Positions 52,909 to 59,679 of a stretch of 64,000 nt of DNA are shown in pieces. The DNA lies in NCBI GenBank assembly GCA_016779205.1, contig JADHOC010000022.1:26233-90232 (forward strand), written 5' to 3'. Both the position numbers and the translations under genes were made by a program. The DNA is from Planctomycetota bacterium. Its GTDB lineage: Bacteria; Planctomycetota; UBA1135; GCA-002686595. The stretch's first letter is position 1; every line of letters begins with the position of its first letter. A model generated the notes under the pieces. That model was not told the DNA's origin. It did no database searches and saw only the letters and a program-made list of their open reading frames with translations.

Positions 52909-53550
52909 ATGCGCGGGGACTCACCTAGAAACAGACGGTTCATCGGCTTCAGCGCCATCGCGCTGAGCAGCTGCCTCACCAGCGCCTGCGGGTCGCTCGG
53001 GGCAGGGGGCGGTGCCGTGCAGAGCGTGCAGCTCGCCGATCAGATCCAGCGCGTCAACATGGAGGCCGACCGGTCCAACGAGACCGTGCAGGCCATGCTC
53101 ACGCGGCTTCAGCCGATCCTCACCACCCGCGGTGAAGGCGCCGCCGCCGCGGCCCGGGAGCAGCTCGACGCCGCCACCCAGGCGTGCCAGCAGCAAGCCC
53201 ACCAGCTGGAGCAGCAGCTCCCCGGCCTCGACGAGGAAGGGGCAGCCTTCTTCGAACGTCGCAGGGCGGCCCTCCTCGACATCGAGGACCCCGTGCTCCG
53301 AGCAGCTGAAGCGGCCAGGCTCGAGGTCGACCTCGAGCAGTTCCTGGAGTACCAGGCGTCCGCCGTGGCCGCGCTCGACGCCTACGAGGAGTTGAACCTG
53401 GAGCTTCACGCGATTCTGGAGGCCCTCCCGGAGCACCCGGAGCCGAGCGAGCTCACCGAGGAGGCCCTGGACCTGCGCAACCAGGCCTGGTCCCTCCGGA
53501 TGATCCTCGAGGACTGCAAGCGAGCGGCGATCGAACTCGAGGTGCGCTGA
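52909..53550 (+). CDS. Helical lipoprotein of unknown function
   Basis: A 213-residue protein; ATG 52909 follows a good AGGAGACGGAG ribosome site. The leader RRFIGFSAIALSSCLTSAC contains a lipobox-like SAC, so it is probably membrane-anchored by lipid. The mature part is almost entirely helical with coiled-coil character (QLADQIQRVNMEADRSNETV; REQLDAATQACQQQAHQLEQ; AAEAARLEVDLEQFLEYQAS; LRNQAWSLRMILEDCKRAAI). No family is recognised. It is divergent from the glycosylase gene and 183 bp upstream of the GKS-repeat protein gene on the same strand. Confidence 0.7.
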   Translation: MRGDSPRNRRFIGFSAIALSSCLTSACGSLGAGGGAVQSVQLADQIQRVNMEADRSNETVQAMLTRLQPILTTRGEGAAAAAREQLDAATQACQQQAHQLEQQLPGLDEEGAAFFERRRAALLDIEDPVLRAAEAARLEVDLEQFLEYQASAVAALDAYEELNLELHAILEALPEHPEPSELTEEALDLRNQAWSLRMILEDCKRAAIELEVR

Positions 53551-53733
53551 GCCCGCGACCACACCACTTCCCTCCACCTGCGCTCCCAGCGGCTGCTCCA
53601 CGGCGCCCTGTCCAACCGACCCCTCGTTCACCCGCCGTCCACCGAACAGACGCGACTGCCACGCCCCCCCGGGACAGCATCTCGCGCCATCGCTCACCTC
53701 TTCTGCCCACGACCCTACTGCCCTTCACCTGCC

Positions 53734-54618
53734 ATGTTTCGATCACTGATCACCTGGGTTGCCATCATCACGGTGTCACTCGCCGTCCCGCTCTTCCTTG
53801 GCCCCAACGCGAGCGCCACCTCCTCCAACCCGACCGTCCTGGTCTCCGACGACGACGACAGCGGTGGATCCGGCAAGTCCGGGAAGTCGGGCAAATCCGG
53901 CAAGTCCGGCAAGTCGGGTAAGTCCGGCAAGTCGGGTAAGTCCGGCAAGTCGGGTAAGTCCGGGAAGTCGGGTAAGTCCGGGAAGTCGGGCAAGTCCGGG
54001 AAGTCCGGGAAGTCCGGGAAGTCCGGGAAGTCCGGGAAGTCGGGTAAATCCGGCAAGTCGGGCAAGTCCGGGAAGTCAGGGAAGTCGGGCAAGTCCGACG
54101 ACGACGACAGCGGCGGCTGCGGAGGTCACTGCGACCCGACCACGCCCTTCTGCTTCGCCGACGAGAATGACTGCCCCTGCGGGAACAACGACCCGAACGG
54201 CGGCTGCGTCAACGCCTCAGGGCAGGGGTCCTTCATCACAGGCGCGGGCAGCCCCAGCGTCGCCGCGGATGACCTGGTGCTGACGGCCTTCAGCCTGCCG
54301 CCGGGGACCTTCGGGCAGTTCCTGATGGCCCGGGGTACCACCCGTCTTCCGCTCTCCAACAGCGGTGGCCTGCTCTGCGTCGCCCCGCCGTACGGGGAGA
54401 AGATCTTCCGGATGATGCCGGGCCAGGTGAGCAACATGGGCACCTTCGAGGAGGGCCCGGGCATCGTCGCCTTCGCCAAGGCGAACAACGAGCTCCCCAT
54501 CGGAGAGATCGATCCCGGCGAGACCTGGTACTTCCAGTTCTGGTTCCGCGACATGGGCGGCCCCTGCGCCGAACTCTCCGGCTCCTCGAACGCCGTCGGC
54601 GTGACCTTCACGCCCTGA
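53734..54618 (+). CDS. Secreted protein with 25 Gly-Lys-Ser triplets and shared C-terminal domain
   Basis: A 294-residue exported protein. The signal peptide is about residues 1-28 (LITWVAIITVSLAVPLFL). Residues ~46-121 are 25 perfect Gly-Lys-Ser triplets, bracketed on each side by DDDDSGG, so a strongly basic low-complexity rod sits between acidic clamps. Glycine at every third position is collagen-like, although Pro is absent. A Cys-rich stretch follows (GGCGGHCDPTTPFC, CPCGNNDPNGGC), then the recurrent C-terminal domain at about 165-294 (GSPSVAADDLVLTAFSLPPG; GGLLCVAPPYGEKIFRM; GETWYFQFWFRD; SNAVGVTFTP). Possible roles are binding of polyanions, cell-surface attachment or matrix formation; these are inference. 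It is convergent with the HTTM gene. Confidence 0.85.
   Translation: MFRSLITWVAIITVSLAVPLFLGPNASATSSNPTVLVSDDDDSGGSGKSGKSGKSGKSGKSGKSGKSGKSGKSGKSGKSGKSGKSGKSGKSGKSGKSGKSGKSGKSGKSGKSGKSGKSGKSDDDDSGGCGGHCDPTTPFCFADENDCPCGNNDPNGGCVNASGQGSFITGAGSPSVAADDLVLTAFSLPPGTFGQFLMARGTTRLPLSNSGGLLCVAPPYGEKIFRMMPGQVSNMGTFEEGPGIVAFAKANNELPIGEIDPGETWYFQFWFRDMGGPCAELSGSSNAVGVTFTP
53872..54096 (+). repeat. 25 tandem 9-bp repeats encoding Gly-Lys-Ser
   Basis: 225 bp of GGN-AAR-TCN triplets (GGC/GGT/GGG, AAG or rarely AAA, TCC/TCG/TCA). The protein repeat is perfect while codon third positions vary, so selection maintains the peptide. A run of identical units GGGAAGTCC at 54007-54033 suggests recent slippage or unequal exchange. 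Copy number is probably variable between strains. Confidence 0.97.
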
Positions 54619-54660
54619 GGGCGGGCCCCGTCTCCCGCCGGGCCGCCGCGCCCTGATCTC

Positions 54661-54699
54661 GCGGGCCGTCGACCTCCCTCCGGGGAGGCGGCGGCCCGC
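54661..54699. terminator. Bidirectional terminator hairpin between convergent genes
   Basis: GCGGGCCG (54661-54668) pairs with CGGCCCGC (54692-54699), and an inner CCTCCC/GGGAGG stem (54673-54678 with 54683-54688) closes over TCCG. It lies between the GKS-repeat gene and the convergent HTTM gene and could serve both strands. There is no U-tract. Confidence 0.55.
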
Positions 54700-54743
54700 A
54701 GCCATTGGGGCGGGCCACCGACGGCGGGCCCGCGCCAGCCAGG

Positions 54744-56324
54744 TCAGTCCTCGGGAAGCGGGTTCGCCAGCTGGGTGATCCAGTCGTTGTGCGCCATGTA
54801 GCGCATGTCCGCCCGCGCGAGGTCGACCTCGGGATCGATCATCACCTGCGACGGTCGCCCGTTGAGCCGTACCCGTGAGCGGACGAAGACCTCGGCCCCC
54901 GGCCAGCCGTCCGCCTCGGCTTCACGGGCGAGGTCCTGGGCGTACTGCCGGATCATGTACGGGCGTGTGGCCATCTTTCGGACCTGCCAGTCCTCGAGGC
55001 GCGCGGACGGGTCGACGGTCCGCACCGCGCCGCCAGCGGGGTTCCGGATGATGTACATGAGCTGCCCATCCTTGCCCCGGAGCTTCATGTGCCACGAGAA
55101 GCGGTGACCCTCCTCCGTCCAGTGCACCACGCCTGGGATGAGGTAGTGCCGCAGGGGAATCAGCGTCTGTGACCCCATCCAGAGGACGACACAGAGCGTG
55201 ATCAGTCGCGACCCGCGCGCGCGCGTCACCCCCTCGGGTGCGGGCCCACCGGGGTCCCGCTCGTCGTGCATGGCCGGGAACAGGCTCCATGCGATGACCA
55301 TGCCTGCGAGCGCCCCGACGCTGGACGGGACGAAGGTCCAGTCCCCCCTGAAGGCCGCGGCCATCACGGCGCCCAGGGCGGCGCCAAGGAAGGCGGCGAT
55401 GCTCCGGCCCGAGAGCTGACGGAGGTCGCCCACGAGCCGCCGAGGCCAGTCCGGCGGGAAGAAGATGGTCGTGACGGCCATCATCGTCCACGGGAAGATC
55501 CCGATGTTGAAGAGGCGTGTGTTGGTGAAGTGGAACGCGACGAGCACCACGAACATCACCACGCGCGTCCGACGCCACAAGAGGAGCGGCACCGCGAGCA
55601 GGTCGATCAGGAGGCCGGAGTAACTGAAGAAGTAGGCCGTGAAGGGGTGGTGGAACGTCTGGCCGATGATCGGGAAGTCATCCCGCGACGCGAGCCAGTA
55701 GCGCATCGGCGAGCCGTGCAACCAGTCGCTGTTGAGCTTCGCGATGCCGCCGAAGAAGTATGGGACGCCCACCTGGAACCGCAGGAGCCAGAGCGCCCAG
55801 GCCGGCGCAGTCCTGCTGCGGAGCGCCGGCTCGAAGCGGGCGTCCACCGAGAGGCTCCGGTTGGCTGGCACGATCGCCAGCAGGAAGGTGAGCAGGCAGA
55901 CCAGGTAGAAGTGGTTCAGGTATCGCGCCTCCTCGAGGAGGAACACGTACGTGAAGGCGAGGCAGAGCAGGGCGGCGCTCAGCCGGTACATCAGCCCGAT
56001 CATGACGCAGAACGCCATCGCCCCCAGGAAGATGAAGTGGTAGTACATCCCATCCCCGGGCCAGGGCTTGACCCAGTCGAAGAGGGGATAGGGGAAGTTG
56101 TACGAGGGCTCGATGAAGTAGCGCTCGACCCAGCCGTACCCGTAGTAGCGGGTCACCTCCCAGACCATGATCGCGCCGAACGCGATGCGGAAGAACACCA
56201 GGCTGCTGATGTCGACCCGCTGGTGCAGCGCGCGATGAAAGCGCTCGAGCCACCCGCCGCCGCCCGCCGCAGGGGGCGGATCGGTGGCCGGGCCGGATGG
56301 ATCGGGGACTTCCTTGCTGGACAT
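54744..56324 (-). CDS. HTTM / vitamin K-dependent gamma-carboxylase-like membrane protein
   Basis: A 526-residue multi-spanning protein with about eight helices: SSLVFFRIAFGAIMVWEV, HFIFLGAMAFCVMIGLMYRL, HFYLVCLLTFLLAIVPANRS, the PAWALWLLRFQVGVPYFFGGIAKLN core, LLIDLLAVPLLLW and others, then a ~130-residue soluble C-terminal domain (GHRFSWHMKLRGKDGQLMY). RFQVGVPYFFGGIAKLNSDW with the preceding ANRSLSVDA is characteristic of the HTTM domain shared by vitamin K-dependent gamma-glutamyl carboxylases and their bacterial homologues. Bacterial members' reactions are mostly undetermined. A cytosolic proline-rich N-terminus precedes the first helix. Convergent with the GKS-repeat gene; divergent from marR. 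Confidence 0.85.
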   Translation of the reverse strand: MSSKEVPDPSGPATDPPPAAGGGGWLERFHRALHQRVDISSLVFFRIAFGAIMVWEVTRYYGYGWVERYFIEPSYNFPYPLFDWVKPWPGDGMYYHFIFLGAMAFCVMIGLMYRLSAALLCLAFTYVFLLEEARYLNHFYLVCLLTFLLAIVPANRSLSVDARFEPALRSRTAPAWALWLLRFQVGVPYFFGGIAKLNSDWLHGSPMRYWLASRDDFPIIGQTFHHPFTAYFFSYSGLLIDLLAVPLLLWRRTRVVMFVVLVAFHFTNTRLFNIGIFPWTMMAVTTIFFPPDWPRRLVGDLRQLSGRSIAAFLGAALGAVMAAAFRGDWTFVPSSVGALAGMVIAWSLFPAMHDERDPGGPAPEGVTRARGSRLITLCVVLWMGSQTLIPLRHYLIPGVVHWTEEGHRFSWHMKLRGKDGQLMYIIRNPAGGAVRTVDPSARLEDWQVRKMATRPYMIRQYAQDLAREAEADGWPGAEVFVRSRVRLNGRPSQVMIDPEVDLARADMRYMAHNDWITQLANPLPED

Positions 56325-56500
56325 GGGGCGTGCCTCGCGGGCGAACGCAGATCGGGGCGCGCGTTCGAGACGCTGGCACCCCGAAGGCCCTGATCGAGGC
56401 GGGCTCGGTGATGCAGGCGTCCGCTGCCGTCATCGGCCCGAGAGGCGGAGAGCATTAGTCTTACGAGCGAAGCGTTGGATTCACGGCCCTCGATCCTCAG

Positions 56501-56526
56501 TCATGACCGAGAATTCGCGGTCATGA
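56501..56526. promoter_or_regulatory. 26-bp palindrome over the marR start: probable MarR operator
   Basis: TCATGACCGAGAATTCGCGG followed by TCATGA forms a 26-bp dyad centred on GAATTC with a single mismatched pair (A/G). Its right end includes the ATG of marR at 56523. Length and symmetry match MarR-family operators, and position over the start fits autorepression of the marR-efflux operon. Not tested. Confidence 0.6.
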
Positions 56527-57005
56527 CTGCCTTCCGCTTCGGAGCCCACGAGCGGCTGCCCTTCCCCCACGTCACGGGGTACTGGGTGAACCGACTCGGC
56601 TCGGCCTTCCGGACGGAGGTCGACCGTGAGCTTAGGGAGTTCGAGCTCACCCGCCGACAGGTCGGGATGCTGCACTTCATCGCCCGCGCCGAACGACCGA
56701 CGGCCTCCGAGCTCACCCGGCAAATGGGGGTCGACAGCACGGCGGTGACGAGGATGATCGACCGGCTCCGCGACAAGGGCCTGGTGACCCGCGAGCCTGA
56801 CCCCGAGGATGGCCGGCGCCACCTGATCGGGCTCACCCCCGCTGCCCGGGAGCTCCTGCCGCGCCTCTCGAAGACGGCTCGGAGGGTCGAGCGGCTGTTC
56901 GAGGCCGGGATCCCCGGTGACCGCCTCGCGGTCTTCCACGAGGTGCTGATGAACATGCTCGAGAACGTGGACGCGGATCACTTCGAGGTGGACATCGATG
57001 AATGA
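56523..57005 (+). CDS. MarR-family transcriptional regulator of the efflux operon
   Basis: A 160-residue dimeric winged-HTH repressor from ATG 56523 (an upstream in-frame TTG at 56475 would add 16 residues and put the palindrome inside the gene). The wHTH is about residues 40-100: ELTRRQVGMLHFIARAERPT, then TASELTRQMGVDSTAVTRMI and the wing VTREPDPEDGRRHLIGLT. Flanking helices form the dimer interface. It probably represses the three downstream efflux genes and itself by binding the palindrome, with release by a phenolic or hydrophobic ligand; the ligand is unknown. Its end overlaps the next gene by 8 bp. Confidence 0.92.
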   Translation: MTAFRFGAHERLPFPHVTGYWVNRLGSAFRTEVDRELREFELTRRQVGMLHFIARAERPTASELTRQMGVDSTAVTRMIDRLRDKGLVTREPDPEDGRRHLIGLTPAARELLPRLSKTARRVERLFEAGIPGDRLAVFHEVLMNMLENVDADHFEVDIDE

Positions 57006-58476
57006 GCTCGGCCCCGCTCGCTTGACCCTCGCCGGGGTCGTCCTCGTCGTCGCCGCGGGCTGCCGCTCCACGCCGGAGCCGGCCGCCGACTCGGTGGAGA
57101 TCGCCCTCCCCGCGACCCTGAGCGCCCCGACCGCCGAGGGCGCAGAGGTCGGCGCGGAGCCCTGGTGGAGGACCTTCGGCGACGAGAGCCTCGACCGGTC
57201 GGTGGACCGGGTCCTCGACGGGAACTACGAGCTCCGCCAGGCATGGTCCAGGCTACGCCAGAGCGAGGCCAGCGCCCGCGCGGCGGGGGCGCCCCGGATC
57301 CCCTCCCTCGACGCCACCGCATCGGCGCGGTATCAGGAGATCCAGCAGAGCGGCAACGGCGGCTTCAACATCCCCATCCGAACCGGAGAGACCTACTCCC
57401 TGGGTCTCTCGCTCGGCTACGAGGTCGACCTGTTCGGCCGCATCGACAGCACCCTGAAGGCCGCTCGGCTGGAGGAGGCCGCGACCGCCGCCGACGTCCG
57501 AGCCACGGGGCTGGCCCTCAGCGGGCGCGCCGTGGACGCGTGGCTCACCATCGTCGAGAGGAGCGCCCTCACGGACCTCGTGGGCGAGCAGGTCCTCGCC
57601 GGCGAGCAGCTCCTCGAGCTCACCGAGGCCCGCTTCGCCACCGCCGGCACGGGCTCGGCCCTCGACGTCCTCCAGCAGCGCCGCCAGCTGGAGGGCACGC
57701 GCGCTGAGCTGCCGCTGCTCGCCGGAGAGGTGGAGCGCGCGCGCTACCAGCTCGCGGTCCTCACCGGCGAGGCCCCCTCCGATCAGGCGGCCGACGCTCC
57801 CCGAGAGCTCCCCGCCCTCCCACCGCTCCCCGTCCTCGACGTCCCCTCGGCCCTGCTGACCCGTCGACCGGACGTGATCGCCGCGGGCCTGCGCGTCGAG
57901 AGCGCGGACGCCTCCGTCGCCGCGGCCATCGCCGCGCGCTACCCCCGCCTCGACCTCTCGGCCGCCTACAACTTCGACGCCAACGAGCTCGCCGACATCT
58001 TCGACCGGACGATCTCGTCCATCGCCGCCAACGTGGTCGGGCCCATCGTCGACGGCGGCGCCCGCCGCGCCGAGGTGGACCGGCAGCGCGCGGTCCTCGA
58101 GGGCGCCATCGACGGCCTCAACCAGTCCATCCTCGCGGCCCTCCAGGAGGTCGAGGACGCCCTCTCCCTGGAGCGCCGCGGCCTCGAACGGATCGCGGTC
58201 CTCGAGCTGCAGGAGACCCTCGCGGCCGAGGAGCTGATCCAGGCCCGCCTGCGCTACGCGGGCGGGGTGGAGAGCTACCTGGAGGTCCTGGCGGCGGTCC
58301 AGACCGAGCAGGCCCTTCAGCGTCTCCTGATCACCGAGCGCGCCGGCGTCCTCCGGGCCCGCGCCCAGCTCCTCCGCGCTCTCGGCGGCTCCTGGACGGA
58401 GGACCTCGAGGACCCAACGGCAAGCGCCACGCCCGCCGCATCGAACGACACCGCCCCCACCCCTGGCGCTCGCTGA
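56998..58476 (+). CDS. TolC/NodT-family outer-membrane efflux lipoprotein
   Basis: A 492-residue outer-membrane factor (leader LAGVVLVVAAGC with lipobox Cys). The mature part starts with the family hallmark EPWWRTFGDESLDRSVDRVL, and two homologous halves include GYEVDLFGRIDSTLKAARL, ALLTRRPDVIAAGLRVESAD and GPIVDGGARRAEVDRQRAVL. It is only moderately similar by eye to the 30751-32310 factor, so this is a separate system and not a duplicate. The ATG lies within the end of marR (8 bp overlap). It should pair with the adaptor and RND pump encoded next. Confidence 0.93.
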   Translation: MNELGPARLTLAGVVLVVAAGCRSTPEPAADSVEIALPATLSAPTAEGAEVGAEPWWRTFGDESLDRSVDRVLDGNYELRQAWSRLRQSEASARAAGAPRIPSLDATASARYQEIQQSGNGGFNIPIRTGETYSLGLSLGYEVDLFGRIDSTLKAARLEEAATAADVRATGLALSGRAVDAWLTIVERSALTDLVGEQVLAGEQLLELTEARFATAGTGSALDVLQQRRQLEGTRAELPLLAGEVERARYQLAVLTGEAPSDQAADAPRELPALPPLPVLDVPSALLTRRPDVIAAGLRVESADASVAAAIAARYPRLDLSAAYNFDANELADIFDRTISSIAANVVGPIVDGGARRAEVDRQRAVLEGAIDGLNQSILAALQEVEDALSLERRGLERIAVLELQETLAAEELIQARLRYAGGVESYLEVLAAVQTEQALQRLLITERAGVLRARAQLLRALGGSWTEDLEDPTASATPAASNDTAPTPGAR

Positions 58477-58491
58477 GCCACGAATCTGCCC

Positions 58492-59679
58492 ATGGTCTCC
58501 CCCATCAAGGTCGTTGGAACCCTGCTCCGCTGGACGGCGCCCGTCGTCGTCATCGCCGGCGGCGCCCTGATCGCCAAGGAGCTGATCGACCGGCGCGAGG
58601 CGCCGCCCAAGGTGGACCCGCCCCCCCGCGTCCTGCCCGTGGATGTGATCACGGTCGAGCGACGGGACAACCCCGCGAGCCTCCAGGTCTTCGGGACCGT
58701 CCGCCCCCTGCGCACCCTCGTCCTCCGTCCCACCGTGGGCGGCCCGATCCAGCAGATCCACCCCGAGCTCCTGGAGGGCGGCCGCATCAGCGAGGGGGAG
58801 ACGATCCTGCGGGTGGATCGCCGCGACTACCTCCTCGCCCTGGACGTGGCCAACTCCAACCTCGTCGCCGCCGAGGCGGATCTGGACATCGAGCTCGGGA
58901 ACGCCGCCGTCGCCGAGCGGGAGTGGAAGCTCCTCGAGGGTTCGATCGAGGTGACCGACGCGGGGCGCAAGCTCGCGCTGCGCGAGCCCTACCTGGCCCG
59001 CCGCCGCTCCGAGGTTCAGAGCGCCCGCACCCGGGTGGCCCAGGCCCAGCTCGACCTCGAGCGCACGGAGATCAAGGCGCCCTTCGACGCGCTGGTGTTG
59101 AGCGAGAGCGTCGAGGTCGGCGGTCAGGCCGTGGTGGGCGCCGAGCTCGCGCGGATGGTGGACCGCTCCCGCTTCTCCGTCGAGGTGAGCGTGCCCGCCG
59201 AGCGGCTCGACCTGCTCCAGCCCGCGGGGGCAGCCGCGCGGATCCTGCTCCCGGACGGGGAACGGGAGGGGACGCTCGAGCGAGTCCTGGGCGAGGTGGA
59301 CCCCGAGGGGCGCATGACGCGCCTGCAGGTCACCATCGCGGACCCGCTCAGCGCCGAGGGCGCCTCCGCCCTCCTGGGCGCCTACGCCGAGGTCCTCCTG
59401 CCCTGCCGCCCGATCGGGGGCTCGATCTCCGTCCCCCGTGCGGCCCTGCGTGAGGGCGACACGGTCTGGGTCGCCGACGCCAACGACGAGTTCCAGATCC
59501 GCCAGGTCGACGTGGTCATGCGCCGCCCCGACGACGTGCTGGTCGTCGCCGGGCTCGAGGAAGGTGAGCGCGTGATCACCAGCGCCGTCGCGGTGCCGAT
59601 CCCCGGGCTCAAGCTCGCCCCCAGGACCCGCGGCGCCGAGCAGGTGGGTGCCGGGTCCCTCGAGGAGGCCGGCCGATGA
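58492..59679 (+). CDS. RND efflux periplasmic adaptor (membrane fusion protein)
   Basis: A 395-residue adaptor with an N-terminal membrane anchor (TLLRWTAPVVVIAGGALIA) in place of a lipobox. A lipoyl half (LRPTVGGPIQQIHPELLEGG then ISEGETILRVDRRDYLLAL) is followed by a helical hairpin with long helices (SNLVAAEADLDIELGNAAVA; SEVQSARTRVAQAQLDLERT), the second half EIKAPFDALVLSESVEVGGQ, a beta barrel and a C-terminal domain (VLVVAGLEEGERVITSAVAV). It connects the pump to the outer-membrane factor. Its gene starts 15 bp after the factor gene and its stop overlaps the pump start (ATGA). Confidence 0.93.
   Translation: MVSPIKVVGTLLRWTAPVVVIAGGALIAKELIDRREAPPKVDPPPRVLPVDVITVERRDNPASLQVFGTVRPLRTLVLRPTVGGPIQQIHPELLEGGRISEGETILRVDRRDYLLALDVANSNLVAAEADLDIELGNAAVAEREWKLLEGSIEVTDAGRKLALREPYLARRRSEVQSARTRVAQAQLDLERTEIKAPFDALVLSESVEVGGQAVVGAELARMVDRSRFSVEVSVPAERLDLLQPAGAAARILLPDGEREGTLERVLGEVDPEGRMTRLQVTIADPLSAEGASALLGAYAEVLLPCRPIGGSISVPRAALREGDTVWVADANDEFQIRQVDVVMRRPDDVLVVAGLEEGERVITSAVAVPIPGLKLAPRTRGAEQVGAGSLEEAGR

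Noticed and set aside
53715..54092. Antisense ORF with a PDFPDL repeat
   Set aside because: It is the reverse complement of the GKS repeat; a 9-bp repeat gives a tripeptide repeat in every frame, and there is no credible start, export signal or other domain.
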